From Leucogyrophana mollusca (Eukaryota > Basidiomycota > Agaricomycetes > Boletales), in assembly GCA_021014945.1 (NCBI GenBank), contig MU266333.1, positions 1-64,000 on the forward strand: DNA of 64,000 nt, given 5' to 3'. Shown one piece after another: positions 1 to 12,721 of this stretch; within the stretch, counting starts at the first letter, position 1, and each line of letters opens with the position of its first letter. Position numbers and translations under genes: made by a program. The notes below the pieces were generated by a model. That model was not told the origin of the DNA. It did no database searches and was given only the letters and a program-made list of their open reading frames with translations.

Positions 1-784
1 TGTGAGATCACCGACACAAGTGTATCATAATTATGTGAATGGAACATACAACTCCTGATTACAAAAGATTATCAAGCTACATAATTTTTCTACCCAAGAT
101 AAACAGCCGCCAACAAGTCACCTCCGCATCCACAACAGATAAAAGGAGCCAGGTCACCAAAAGTGTCAGTAATACAATGTTGCCGTGTGACTGTCGATGC
201 CGCGAAACACGCTAAGTCTGTATAAGTCGCATACATCATTGCCCAGCATTTGCTATATGTGGGTACTGCCACATTAGAGTCAGGGTGATATTTACGATGC
301 AAGGAGGATAACTAGGTAATGGCATCTAATGTTATACCAAACCAAGTAAAATAATTTGTATATTTTGGTAGTGGCATTCTATATAATACCAATATAAGAG
401 CTGATCGGAAAACTTAAGTTTCAGTGATGGAGTCACTGATATGAAGCATCGCAAACACTGATTGGTCCAGCAAAGCCGAGTTAGTTCCGAAGCAAGGATC
501 CAGCACGAGATACAACCCAATTTTACAGCGTTGTATGTTCTACGAAGAGCACCCTGGAGTAAAAATTGCGTGAGCTTCCTGCATAGTTGGCCGATGCACA
601 TGTAGTTGTAAAAGATGCAAGGACGCAGTGCGAGTGGTTGTGATATATAAGACTCACCATGAAAAATAAATAATCTCAAAATAATGACGTAGATGGGAAC
701 TGCTATATCCGCTCCTGTCCCTGTAGTTCCTCGCCAGCGTTAAAACTTTCACACTAAATCTCGTCCTCTCCCTTACAGTTCGCG
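1..784. other. Upstream intergenic region, no gene seen
   Basis: I see no recognisable protein, RNA gene or repeat here. Short open frames on the minus strand have no recognisable content. The last part must contain the promoter and 5' leader of the glucokinase gene, whose ATG is at 785. Confidence 0.5.
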
Positions 785-2919
785 ATGGCGCACACGTCGG
801 CCCTCCTGTCTCACAACACAGAAGATATTTTGAAGACATTGCGCCAGCAATTCACGCTGGATGACAAGTCCCTCTTCAATATCACCGCAACCTTCCTCCG
901 TGAAGTATCCGACGGCCTCGCGAACTATGGTCATCCCATGGCGATGATGTATGTGGTTCTGTACTTTCTTCGGAAACCGTGGCCTTACTGTATACAGTCC
1001 GACGTTCGTAAGGGCCGTTCCAGATGGCACAGAGACCGGGTACGTCAATCTGTCGCTGTCCTCTCCGGTGGCTAATGCTGGAGCCTCAGGACATTCCTTG
1101 CGCTTGATCTGGGCGGAACAAACCTGTGCGTATGTTTGTTCGTTGATGTGTGCTTCGCTGACTGCTGATCGCTAGCCGCGTCTGTGAAGTCACCCTCCAC
1201 GGCGATCAAACATTCTCCCTCCGACAACAGAAATACAAGGTATCAGAGGCGCTCAAGACGGGTGAAGTGACTTCGTTATTTGGTAGACAATCCCCTTGTT
1301 CGTGGTTTCCGCCGCTTATCGACGATCGCAGATTATCTCGCCGATTCTGTCGACGCATTCCTGACGGAGTCCGGCTCTCCGTCCACCGCCGTCCCACCAT
1401 CGCTCTCTCGCAGCACAACTCAGGCCCCCCACAGTGGCACCTTTGTAGACGATGGGTCCGACACTCAAGTCCCTCTTGCTCTGACATTCTCCTTCCCCGT
1501 CGAGCAAACCGCACTTGACTCAGGCCGTCTCCTTACTTGGACGAAGGGATTTGCTGCAAAGAATGCTGTTGGAAAGGACGTCGTTAAGCTTCTTCAAGAC
1601 GCGTTCGACAGGAAACACATTCACGTCAAGTGCGTCGCACTCGTAAACGATGTAAGTCTTTCGCTCTTCTGTTCGGCGAAACAGTTTCCCTCACGTGACC
1701 ACGATTGTTGACGAGACCTACTCGAAAAGACTGTAGGCGCCTTGCTGTCGCGTGCGTATACATCGGGCGGGTGCATCCTCGGTGCAATCTTTGGAACGGG
1801 CACAAATGGGGCGTACGTCGAAGATGTCGCCAATATCACCAAACTCGGGAATGATCCAGCTGCCGCCCAAGGTGGTCCCATGATAGTCAACACTGAATGG
1901 GGTGGGTTCAACAACACGGTGAGTCCATGTTTTTGTTTGCATCCCTCTCCAAATTCTGGTCAAACCTAACCCATTTCTAAACCGTAGCGTTCATCTCTCC
2001 CCTCGACACCGTACGATAATAAGCTCGATCGTGAATCCATCAATCCTCGCTATCAGGCATTCGAGAAGTTTATATCGGGGATGTACCTCGGCGAGATCGC
2101 AAGAAACGTTCTTTTGTCCTTCGTCGATGCCGCTCCGAAGCCGCTCCTGTTCGGCGGACGCGCAACGGAGGGATTAAATAAACAGTGGGGCCTCGACACT
2201 GCTATACTGAGCGAAATTGCGGAGGCCTGGGAAGGCCTTGGTCGTTTTGCACCTCCAGCTCAGAGCAATGGGAAAGCGGATGAAGAAGAACGGTTGCAGC
2301 GCGTTCGTGGTGTAGTTGTCCAGCGACTGGCTTTTGCGTCAGATGAGGTCTCGCTTGCAGACGCTGATATCGTAAGGCAAGTGTGCACGCTGGTGGTAGA
2401 TCGTGCAGCCCGCTTGAGTGCATGTGCGGTTGCCGCAGTCCTGGTACAGACAGGACGTGCGCATTTATCTGAAAGTGGGCAGGAGACCGAGGGACTCCAG
2501 GATGCGGGAAAGAGAATCGGTGTTGGCGTAGACGGAAGGTGACGCTTTGCTTATGTTGAAGGTTTGGGGCTGGTTTCTGACGTACACCCTACCAGCTTGG
2601 TCGAATTCTATCCTAACTTCCAGACTAAGCTTCGTGCTTCTCTCCGGGTTCTGGTTGGGGCAGAAGTAGAGAGTCGCGTCGATATTGGGATGGCGAAGGA
2701 CGGAAGTGGAGCAGGTGGTAAGTACCAGACTGCAGTGTATTGTGTCTTTTGCTTCTCGCTGACTGGCATCATCTCCTAGCCGCTCTCTGCGCCCTTGTGG
2801 CACAGAAACAAAACCAGGCACTACAACAGCGAGGGGGTTACGAGCATGACCCAAAGTATGCCCCAAGCAAGCTTCGAACGGAAGAGGGGGTTGCGTATAT
2901 CACCTCGATGCAATCATGA
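785..2919 (+). CDS. Glucokinase-type hexokinase
   Basis: Phosphorylates glucose with ATP in the cytosol, the first step of glycolysis. The gene is broken by about eight short introns (for example 1652-1729 and 2539-2595). Spliced, it gives a protein of roughly 500 residues with hexokinase landmarks in order: the phosphate-binding segment LDLGGTNLR, the sugar-binding region around LTFSFPVEQ and WTKGF, the catalytic Asp in VNDTVG (split by an intron), GAIFGTGTNGAY, and the adenosine-binding GVGVDGS. GAIFGTGTNGAYVED and the ITKL that follows resemble yeast GLK1 more than HXK1/2, so glucokinase is preferred over hexokinase. The start is the ATG opening MAHTSALL, and the stop follows ITSMQS. All junctions I checked keep the frame, so the gene looks intact. 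Confidence 0.93.
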
Positions 2920-4996
2920 CCAACTGTTAACAAGAATGAAAAGGGTGTAGGGAGCAAGAGTAGTCGGGTGATGTCGTGAATTTAAGTAAGGTGTGCGGTA
3001 TGATTTGCCCAATTTGTTGTTTGCTTTCACCAGGTATTAGACGCTAGATGTTCTGTATGTGTCTCTAATAATTTATCAGTATCGATTGAGTTGGGCTCGG
3101 AGAATCGAAATGTCGCTGAGAAGGGATGTCCATCTCTGTTGACTTGCTGTTGACCTTCGCTTTCTGCTTTTGCCGTTATATTTGTCTCTTGGACAAAAAT
3201 CCAATGTTATCGTGCGAAACAGAAGGATGATTGTTTGTCTCTGTTTAAATCGGAGGCTCTTGCCAAGCAAAACCACACAAGGGAGTACCGTTGCTTATTG
3301 CGTGCGCCTATGCTGGCGCCTTTGCGCGTAGCCCTCAGTGCTAATAAGCTTGGTGCTGGACTTTTCTCGAGCGTTCCGAGGACACTGTCAGAGCTATGCA
3401 ACATCATGTTAATAGTATTTCACCATCTTTGTATATGCATCCCGGGGCACGAAACGCGGACGCCCGAGATGCTAGGTGGGGAAGTTGCACCAATGAAATA
3501 AGTGTGAAAACACCCTGCACACTATCACTAGTTGTTACCCGTCGAATTTCCACAATCTATAGCCTGCCTTTTTGAGAGATGGCGTACCCAAAAGTTGGGG
3601 ATTGGGAGTGTATAGACCATCCGTGTAGGCAAGGAACGGCGCACGGCGCAACGGTGGAGTTGGTGTTGTTTCTTTTACGTGCTAAGTCCATTAGAAGGCG
3701 TTTGCACGACGACAGCATGATGATTGGCATATCACCGACAACCCCGCAACGGCGGAACGGAACACTTGCTCCTTAGGCCTCCCCGCGATAAATTAGCGCA
3801 CGATACGACGGTCGAGCGTGAGGGCCGATAAGGAAAGCATAAATCCCTAGTTAGACGTCAGTGCCGGACTGAACTGGACTGAATATGACCTATAAGCGCT
3901 CTCAGACACTTACGATCGATACACATACGGAACCTCTCGGGATGTGGCAAGTCTAGCGTTCGAATGTCACAGCAGTCGACAATTTATTCAAGTGTCAATT
4001 GGAGGAGCTGCAGCACACAGCGCAGTTATCGGTGCCCGGGTTGGTCATTACCAATAACAAATGGTTCACGGTGTCCCGACTGCAAACAGTCCGCATACAT
4101 GCCCGGTCCTTTGCAGTGGTCAGCATAAGAGTATTCGCGCGGAATCTCAACACTTCCGGTGCATTGGGTTTAGCGTCCAAAGATCTGTGGATCTAGCTGC
4201 ATGCCTGGCATCACTTTTTGTCGGTCTTTGTCGGTCGATTGAGCGCGCTATAAGTCAGATAGGCCTCGCGTTATATTAAGTGGCTCCGAACGTCCGCGGT
4301 GAACGTCGACTCAACTTTAAGGTAATGTGACCAGGAGATAGCACTAATAGACTCGTCAGACATCACGTTATTGCTTGCCCCCGTTGGATGCTAATTTGGA
4401 TGGCTTCAGGGCATTTTCAGAGGCAACAAGAGCCATACCAGAGATAAAGCAAAAAGCAAAACGCAACCAACCGGAGGTTGACAATGACGTGAATGTGTTG
4501 AACGTGCGGTGACTGAGCACTCCCAACACAGAGTTTGCATAGGTTTCAGAGTCCGGTAATTGATCGTGCATTTATCCTGTACTGGCGTCCTCATACCTTG
4601 TGGGACTGAATGCGCCGAGATGAAACGACCAGTTACGATGGGTAGGGAGGTTTCCGAACGTTTGGTCTCGGAAACTGCCACGACGCACGTTTCGGAGGCT
4701 GATTGGATGCGATAACTGGCAGTTAGGAGAGCCGGAGAGCTAGCAGTATCTACAGCCAGTATTGGGGGGTAGCAGGACCGTGTGTTGAGTGTGCGACAAA
4801 GATCAGCAGGTGTTGACTGGGCAATCTGAAGAACGGATGGAAGAGCGGTTCGCGGCAAAGGGTAACGGAATATGCGCGTGACGCACGAGTGTCACGTTGA
4901 TAAAAGGTATTTAAATATTCCCACGAATAACATTCCCACGATAGTCTTGATTAGCTTGTGAGACTCGTTTGGCGCTGCTGTTTCTTCACATTCATC
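2920..4996. other. 2 kb intergenic region, no gene recognised
   Basis: Both strands contain only short open frames without recognisable domains or a convincing exon chain. No tRNA, repeat array or transposon fragment was seen. The stretch is long for a genome whose neighbours are often 50-400 bases apart. The last 100 bases should hold the cyclin gene promoter. Confidence 0.45.
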
Positions 4997-6601
4997 ATGT
5001 TAGCTCTGGTCCATCCACTCCACGCTCCAGATCATAGAATATCCGTCGAACGGAGTATAACAAATATTGCCACACTTTCTCGCCCACTGTCTTCCTCGTC
5101 AGGGTCAGCACGGACGACCAGGACCGCACAGCGTAAACCCCAATTACTGCACAGCTCATCTTCCGCTTTTCCCTCATCGTCATCCCATTCTTTTACCTCA
5201 AGATCCTCATCCAACTCCTCAGCGGTGGCCCACGACTCACAGAAACCTCGGCCGAATGCCGTGCCACCGCCTCAGCTGCCGCCATCCACGTCCACAGCTT
5301 CGACAAGTAGACCTCCACCTGACTCCGATAGTCTCGCCGCACATACACCCCCTTCTCCACACCTTCAAGCGGTATCCTCCGGCGTTCCTGCCGCATTTGA
5401 TATCCACACTTATCCTTCCTCCGATCTTCTTCGCCTTCTCGCATCCCTCCTCACCCAAATTGCGTCCACTAATGACGCTCTTTCTGCCTCAGATCCCACA
5501 AGTCATGCTCTCTCCGGCCTCTCCTCTGCCGCACAACTCGAAGAAGCTAGTCGGCCTCCTATATGGCACACTCTTACCTCGGCGTCCCGCTCGTCCCTCG
5601 CCAATCCAGCCTCCGCGCTCACGTTTCACGCTCGAAACATCCCAACAATAGCATTGGATGCTTACCTCCTCCGCATCCTCAGATATTGCCCGACAACAAA
5701 CGAAGTTTTTCTTGCGCTTTTAGTCTATTTCGATCGGATGTCTCGTTTGGCCTCAGATGCCACTGAACGCACATTCGTTATCGACTCGTATAACGTCCAC
5801 CGACTCGTCATTGCTGGTGTCACAGTCGCAAGTAAATTCTTCAGTGATGTATTTTACACCAACTCGCGATATGCGAAGGTGCGTGCCCGCTATTATTAGA
5901 TTCTAGCGGTATCATCATTTTTTTTTATCGGGTGCTAATGAACGGTGGCACAGGTCGGGGGCCTCCCGCAAGCAGAGCTCAATCAGCTCGAATTGCAGTT
6001 TTTGCTTCTCAACGACTTCAGGCTCGTAATATCAACAGAAGAAATGCAAAGATACGCCGAACAGCTCATCCTATTCTCACAATCCCAGTCGCCATCTTCA
6101 TCAACGCCCTCCACCGCCTCCTCAAACACCACTGCTAACTCACATTCGCCTGTGCTATCTCCATCCCAATCACACGCTCCGTCTTCGACGTCATCATCGG
6201 GGCCAACACAGGCCATGGGCGCTATTGACGCATTTGGCGGCCGTATAGCTCCCGATCGGACACCCAGTATGCGATCGGCCCATCCACATACAGATAACGC
6301 ACGCTGGCAAGGCGAACGCGACGACGACGCTGATGCGAGCAGTATCCTAAGTGAGACGGAGACGGAGGGCGGTGACACTACAGACGATGAACCGACGATA
6401 CGGCCGCCCAACTCGACATGCTCGTCCAGCTCAAATTATGGGGACGCTGGAGATGAGGAAGGTGAAGGTGAGTTTAAAGCTGATGATGAGCCGGAGGGAG
6501 AAAGGCAAGCTAGAGATAGAGGTGATGCGACGCCAGAATTAAGAGCACGGCGGCTTGTTAGAGAGATCAGTGAAGAAGATGTGGGAATGTCGAGTCCATA
6601 G
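4997..6601 (+). CDS. PHO80/PCL-type cyclin (PHO85 CDK partner)
   Basis: Regulatory cyclin expected to bind a PHO85-like cyclin-dependent kinase. The cyclin box lies across one intron (5879-5953). Before it are AYLLRILRYCPTTNEVFL, YFDRMS, SYNVHRLVIAGVTVASKFF and YTNSRYAK; after it are VGGLPQAELNQLELQFLLL and NDFRL. These match the fungal PHO80/PCL7 family closely. The N-terminal ~130 residues are Ser/Pro-rich and the C-terminal ~170 residues are Ser-rich then acidic; both look disordered. The first in-frame ATG is at 4997. An upstream intron or a later start cannot be excluded, so the extreme N-terminus is uncertain. The stop is at 6599-6601. Confidence 0.88.
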
Positions 6602-7391
6602 GAAAGTTCACCGACGAATCCAAAGCTGAAGATGAAGATGAAGCTTTGTGAGGCTCAACACTTTCTTCCACTTTTTCACTCCCATCCATGTTTCTCTCCT
6701 CGTCTGCCACTACATCAATCAGTCGTCTGGCTGCTTCGTTCGCAGTACATAATTAAGCCGTACATACCTGCATAGTGCACATACACCATTCCAGAAGAGA
6801 GATATATCGTACAGTAGTGTTTATACCTTGTTCCTTCATTATTCAAAGTTTTATTCAGACTCACAATGGACTCTAGCCAGCTGACAAGACTCGCCCTAAC
6901 AGGTATACGCGCTCGGGCGAGAGACGACCGCAACGACGGTAGAACCGCTCATACTATCCTTCCCTAATCTCCCGTAAGCAGACCATGTAAGAGGAAGATG
7001 GTCGTTCCTTCTAAATAAATCATTTCCCAGGGGACAGCCGTATTCATAAAATGATGAGGCCATCAGCACGGTTCACTGAGCACCAGGAGCTTGTCGGAAC
7101 ATCAGTTCCACTGTTGAACCAGTGACAATATCAGACAATGGAGCCCCAGGACAGCTGGGGCCAGTAGTCATCGATGCGGGTCACTGTAACGGGGTGGGCC
7201 TGTTCCGGCTACTGTCATTCGACCTATTGCTGGTGTACCACAACCCTACAGATGTTCTCGCCGTCAGTACTGGGTCTTCCCGAAAGTGCAACAGAAGTCA
7301 GTGCTCGGAACTAACAGGGATGCTATAGTTCATGAAGATGAAACGACCCATACTGGAAGTGGACGTGACTTGATTTCGTGAAGGAAGATAA
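6602..7391. other. Intergenic region between cyclin and F-box genes
   Basis: The two flanking genes converge here, so this should contain both 3' ends. I see no additional gene or repeat. Confidence 0.45.
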
Positions 7392-9079
7392 TTAATCGAC
7401 AACCATCGAATTCTCGTCCCTTTGTAGTTCCTGCTCTCGTGCTGCAGCGAATTCCTTCAAAAGCTTCTTGACGACTTCCCACCTTTGTTCGCGCAACTGT
7501 GCGAATGGCTCGTCCACGAAGTTTTCACTACCCCATATTGTGGTTACCCAGACGGAGCTCGGTAAGATATCAGCGAGGAACGCAGCGATAGCAATGGGAT
7601 ATTCCACTCTAGAGTTCCCCAAGTGTAACTCCTCCAGCGTCTTCGTAGAAAATCCACTCCTTGGACGGTCAAGCGGGAGCTCCGAGTCAATGGAAGAGAA
7701 GTCGATAGCGATGCTCAACTCGGCAAGATTGGGGCAGCGTTGAAGAAGGGTAAGGAATCCAAGCGGGGTCACTTGTGCGGCAATATCCCAGCGTGCATAC
7801 CTGTTTAGCGAAAGGACGACGATGTTCGGCCAGGCTTTAGCCATTTCCAGCAAGGTGGTATCGTCTAGTGCAAAAGAACACTCCGTGTCGAGGTGCAAGT
7901 GTCGCAGCTTAGCAAATCGCAGCAGAGGGCGAAGCTCCTGCAGGCCGATCGTATAATCTTGGGGGTCGACTTCGATAGATGGGTAGGTGATGTCGCTGAT
8001 ACGTACGTTATGCACAGCGTTTGGCGAGCACGAAGATGCAAGGGTAGCGAATAAATCTGCTACAACCACCGCCCCGGATGCGCTGTTGGCCCTTGCAACC
8101 ACCACCTCTGGGGCGACGTCAATCAGCTTGAGAAAAGCAGTCGTGCGCACAAGGGTATCCGAGCAGACGTTGAGTTCGCGTAAGCTTGAGAACGCCGGTT
8201 TGCGTAGATGCAAGACCGTGCTAATGGGGTTAAAGTTCGGCGGGATTGAGATCGTGAGGTGCGTCAACGATGGCAAGCGGGCGAGATGTAGTATCGCCTC
8301 GCTGCCCAAGTGGTGATTTGTAATCGCCGTAAGGTTCTGCATCCGACACACTGACCACGTCAAGGCGTGCACGACCCCACGCGCATCCCCAGCCCCGACT
8401 ACATGGAATTCCTTGAGTGATGGACATACATGACCCAATAGAGCCAGCAGCGAGAGATCCCGGGGTGAAGTCAGAGTCGACGCTTGGACGCAAAGCATCA
8501 ACGAAGTGAGGGAAGGTGAGATGAGCCGCCAGAGGATATGTATGTGTCCACGCGCTCGTAAATTCCAATTGAGCGAGGTGAGATTGGGCAGGAGCGGGAT
8601 AGGAGCTGGAGCCGAACAGAGAGCAATAAAAACTTGCCCATCGATCGATATAGCTCTCCCCGGGTTGCTGTGGGTCACTGCGCCGGGGCCCATGACAAAA
8701 CGGACGCGACGAGCATACTTTTGGAATACAGCCCAGTCTGAAGGTATCATCGTTCTTTGGAAGGTCTGTTTTCGGGGAATATCAAACATGAGCACACCTT
8801 CAAAGAGCTTGAGGAATCAACGGGGATGGGCTCGCTCACCAAAACGGAAATGTTCCCATCCGAGCCTGCATCAAGGTTCCATAGGTCGCGCGGCAAGCAC
8901 TGAATAACTCTTACGAAAAAATCCAGGTGGCGCCATTGGACATCGAGCGCGGTCTCGGTGAATGCGCGACATGTTCTAGCCAGCGCAGCAAGTGTTTTCC
9001 TGTCTGGCCGGCGATCAACATTGAAGACCTGGTCGAATATGGAGAGCTGAATCTCCGCGATGAGAAGAGAACGATGCAT
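7392..9079 (-). CDS. F-box / leucine-rich-repeat-like protein
   Basis: Probable substrate adaptor of an SCF ubiquitin ligase. The N-terminus MHRSLLIAEIQLSIFDQVF, followed by LAALARTCRAF and the conserved Trp region ALDVQWRHL, is the degenerate F-box start typical of mushroom F-box families. The rest (about 450 residues) has irregular leucine-rich segments such as LRELNVCSD and LRHLHLDTE. One intron of 74 bases (8766-8839) with a GTGAGC donor restores a continuous frame, joining exon 1 at GNISVL to exon 2 at TFQRTM. I chose the ATG at 9079 because homologues begin MH..LLI; an in-frame ATG lies 45 bases upstream at 9124. Such families are large and fast-evolving, so the substrate is unknown. 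Confidence 0.8.
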
Positions 9080-9454
9080 TGTTCCCAGTGATGTCGAGCC
9101 TCCAAGAGAGACGTGAGGTGTCAAAAGGCTAGTTTGTTTGAAGGGTTTCGTTCAGTTCCATTCCACCAATCGAAGCGATCGGATTATATCAAATGATTAT
9201 TTATGTCGAAGCCGCGGGTACGACATAAACCTGCAGTTCCAGCAATCGGATCCAAGCGGGTTGGATACTTATCAACGATAAAATCGTGCCTTTGATCGAT
9301 CCATAAGGACTCCTCAGACTGACCAGCGTCTTCTAGGCAGTGCGTGATAGCCCGCGTAAACACGATGGACGGACAACTCAAGGACCGCCACGCGGAACGA
9401 TCGTTGATGCGATCTCGGAAGAAAAACTCAAGAATCTATACATCTGCCAATAAT

Positions 9455-9468
9455 TCACGACAAGACGG
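9455..9468. repeat. 5' copy of LINE target-site duplication
   Basis: The 14 bases tcacgacaagacgg recur exactly at 10286-10299. They bracket the retrotransposon fragment, as expected from target-primed reverse transcription. Confidence 0.8.
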
Positions 9469-10285
9469 CGCGACTGCACAGTGTTGAACTGGCTTGGATT
9501 CCAGGGCATCAAGGAGTGAAAGGAAACGAGAGAGCAGACGAACTTGCGAAAGCCGCTACACGCCGTAACGACAGCGCTATCCCGACCTTTGCGTTCAGCA
9601 AACGTTCAGCGCGAGAACAATTAATACGAACCTGGACTACGGAATGGCGACGTGACGTAGCCGCTGAAACAGGACGTTTCGCACTCGCAAATCGACTCCC
9701 ACCCACAAACAAGCCACGCAAACATTTCACCAATACTGCTCGCGAGATTTACGGACGCCTCATACAGTGCAGAACAGGTCATGCATTTATAGGCGAGTAC
9801 TATAACAAGTTCGTACCAAATGAGAACATTGACTGCCCATGCGGGGAAATGCTACAGACACGCGAACACATAATCCGTGAATGTCCACAATACGAAGCGC
9901 ATCGCCAAGTATTACGAGGAGTGTCACGGGAAATAATCATGAGCGAAGTGATGGGGACGGAAAAAGGGATTGAAGCTCTCGCCGAATTCATAAAGGAATC
10001 GGGTGCATTTAAGAAGAGACAAGAACGTAGACAGGGAGACGTCGACGCGGATGAGGAGATATGAGAGGGGAGAGGAGGAATTTTGTTTGAAACCAAGAGC
10101 CATCGGACACAACACGCTTATAACTGCGACAAACTCTACAAATATGCTGACAGTCAAGCTATAATCTGTACATTTCTCGAAGCAAATAGTATACAGTACA
10201 TACTTACGGCCACTTTAGGCACCGCGTCTTAGTAGTTTTAGTTGCTTGTTGCGGTATATAAATAAAGAAATTCTCTCTCTCTCTC
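9469..10285 (+). mobile_element. 5'-truncated non-LTR (LINE) retrotransposon
   Basis: This 817-base insertion retains only the RNase H part and 3' end of a Tad/I-like LINE. It begins inside the RNase H coding frame, immediately after a 14-base target-site copy. It ends with AATAAA-like sequence and a short CT microsatellite (about 10272-10286), followed directly by the second target-site copy. The exact duplication suggests a fairly young insertion. No reverse transcriptase or endonuclease remains, so the copy cannot move by itself. Confidence 0.85.
9471..10064 (+). pseudogene. Truncated LINE ORF: RNase H and C-terminal zinc finger
   Basis: The open frame starts at the truncation point, without its own start codon. 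It reads VELAWIPGHQGVKGNERADE, the end of a retroelement RNase H domain (catalytic GH..GNE..AD). It continues through helical sequence to a CPC...H...C finger (CPCGEMLQTREHIIRECP), typical of LINE polyprotein C-termini. No stop or frameshift interrupts it before its own terminator, again suggesting recent insertion. It is a remnant and not a functional host gene. Confidence 0.85.
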
Positions 10286-10299
10286 TCACGACAAGACGG
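10286..10299. repeat. 3' copy of LINE target-site duplication
   Basis: Exact 14-base match to 9455-9468, directly after the CT-rich tail of the element. Confidence 0.8.
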
Positions 10300-10464
10300 T
10301 GAAGTCGGATGCGAACTTGAAATAACCAGTACAAGTAACGGCCTCAAGAAACGTGTTATATGTGCTAAGTTGGGTGATCTGACTGGTCATTGAAAGCCAA
10401 ACAAACGGCCAACCTGGGGGATAGTGCTTACATCGTTACAAAGAATGATCCACCGAAACGGTGT

Positions 10465-12721
10465 TTATGTAGACTCCATATACATCCGGATCTCCTTCTC
10501 TCTCTCAGCAGATCTGCTCCTGATGTGACTCTGAAACGGGATCGGGTGTCTGTCACAGCGGAAGGTTCCACCCAAAGTAAGTTCAAAAACATAACGGGTA
10601 AGATGTTGAACGACATACATAATCAGGCCTGTTGTGAATTCAGGTTTTACTTCGATTTCCTTCCCGTTCTTATCCAGCGCTTTTGTAAAGCGTAACGTGG
10701 CAAGCATCGTCACAACAGCGGCCCACATCGACCCCTCTGCGAAGAACCTCCCGGGACTGAGAAAATATCGTAATTAAACGTCGAACAGAGCGATCTCAAT
10801 CTAGCTTACCAGATTCTCCGTCCGAACCCAAACGAAGGACTGGCAGAAATCGGATCATTGGGTGCAAGTTGCCCATTCGGCAGCAAGTGTCGATCAGGGT
10901 TAAAACAAGCAGTATCCTCGGGGTCGGATGACGAGTGGGACATTTCCCTTGAAAGAGGCATGTTGAGCAAAGTGTGGAACGCCTCATAAGTAGCAACTGA
11001 CCAAACATTATACACCATAATGGCTCCTTGTCATACGTTAGAAATGAGCGAAGACCTAACGCGAATGCAAGTCGAGCAGACCTTTGGGAATGTAGTAACC
11101 ATTGTAAGTGTCGCTTGAGGAGGTTACATGCGGAACGCCTACAACATTTCAGCAGCCGAAGATAGTACTGCTTATGGTGTGGACGTACCGAGTGGAAGCA
11201 CAGGATGCCATCTCAGCGTTTCGCGCAAGATGGCCTCGACGTATGGTAGAAACGCCCGGTGCTCAAAATCTGGGAGTCTGTCACTTCCAACCAAAGCATC
11301 GATCTCCGCCTGTGCTCGTTCTTGAACTTCTGGGTAGAGAACCATCGCTAAGACAAATGTAAATAGCGCAGACGACGTCTGTGCAACGGTCGCATATGAG
11401 TACTGAGCAAGCACGCCCATCAGAGAGCCATGGGACATACAGTATCGGCCCCACCTTGCAGCGAGGGGAATCAGTGATTGAGGTCAACATGAAGGGTAAC
11501 CCATACTAACCCAGAAAAACCGTAGCAGCGGTATCCTTCATAGCCTGCTCCAGATTATCGTCGGTGTCGTCCTCTTGATGGCTCTGCAGGAAGTCAAAGA
11601 CCATTGAACGGGCAGCAGTGCCTGCGGCCTGCGAGAGTGCCTATGTTACTTCGGAATCCACCTTCAGAACAGCGATTAAGATACCATTTGTGTTTTGACG
11701 TAATTAAATGGGATCTCTCTGACGTCGTCTGCGAGTTTCTGGCAGTAGGATGTCTGTTTCTTAAAAGCGAAACCGGGAAACCATGCAGGAAGGTGTCTGA
11801 CTGATCCAAAGGTTTGTGTTCCTCAACCTATGAGCTGCGGGGGTACTCACGCAGGGGGAAGGCGGTCAACAAGATTGCGCGCTCCGTGGGTAATTCCTTC
11901 TCAAGGATACCCATAAGCTGTCGGACACGAGTCACTAAGGGGTCGTCTCGGGAGGTGACCTCGTAACCATAGGCGACAGCCATGATGACGGCGGCCGAAA
12001 AGCTGCAGATGACCGTCAGTGGGCTGGTAGGTAAAAGTATATCTCAACGGACGTACTGCATGAAGTGGGTGTTCATCGGCACAGGGGAGCCCTTTGAATC
12101 GTCCAGCATGTCTAGCACCAACTCGCGAGCCTTTCGTACATATAGGTCTCTGTACGTCGTAGTGGCTTCTGCGCGTAAGGTCAAATGGAAGAGCTTCCGG
12201 TGTAATTTAAATTTGTCAGTGTATCCCAAGACAGGAGTGCTAAAGCCGACGCCAAAGCTGTGGCAAAAAGAATTCAGTCACACATGACAACCCTTACGGC
12301 AAGATGGCATACAGATCATATAGGGTCGAAGACATACGATCCGAGTAGATTGAGGATCGTCGTTCCAAGAGGGCTTTCGCCACTTTGGCAGAGTTGATTA
12401 TGATGTATTCTTGGCCCAGGAGGGAAGAATAGACAATGTCACCTGAATGGACATAAAGCAAATTCACCGTAACACATGAGTCACCAGGCGAAAGATTCAC
12501 GAACCATACTTTACTCCCCAGTCGCTGTATGTGGACCAGGGTTTGCTAGGATTAATGTCGAATAGGTTCCCGAGCAGAGGCAGCCGTGGCGGTCCTGGAG
12601 GAAGGGGCAATCCAGACAGATTGGCGCTCTTCTGCGCTGAACGTCGTGCGAGGAGAATAACTACGGTTACAGAAACAATAGCACTGAGGGCGATAGAGAA
12701 GTCAGTCATGCTGGCTGGCAT
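10465..12721 (-). CDS. Cytochrome P450 monooxygenase (OrdA-like)
   Basis: Haem-thiolate monooxygenase anchored in the endoplasmic reticulum. About ten short introns interrupt it, but every junction I tested keeps the frame. Order of signals: N-terminal membrane helix (IALSAIVSVTVVILLA), proline hinge LPPGPPRLPLLG, the I-helix oxygen-binding motif GGADTT (around 11450), the K-helix ExxR in EAILRETLRWHP, the PERF-like NPDRH, and the haem-binding loop FGFGRRICPG. The haem Cys codon is split by an intron near 10795. The C-terminus HPIPFQSHIRSRSAE follows the usual fungal family ending. It resembles the broad OrdA-like (O-methylsterigmatocystin oxidoreductase) group of mushrooms, so no substrate can be assigned. 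The start is the ATG at 12721, with a second in-frame ATG four codons on. A methyltransferase lies upstream on the same strand. Confidence 0.93.

Noticed and set aside
3940..3970. gttcgaat B-box-like motif
   Set aside because: No A box at suitable distance and no acceptor-stem pairing could be drawn.
8747..8795. Apparent two-base frameshift in the F-box gene, where two overlapping frames both look coding
   Set aside because: A 74-base intron (8766-8839) with GTGAGC donor and AACAG acceptor joins the frames in phase, so no frameshift is needed.
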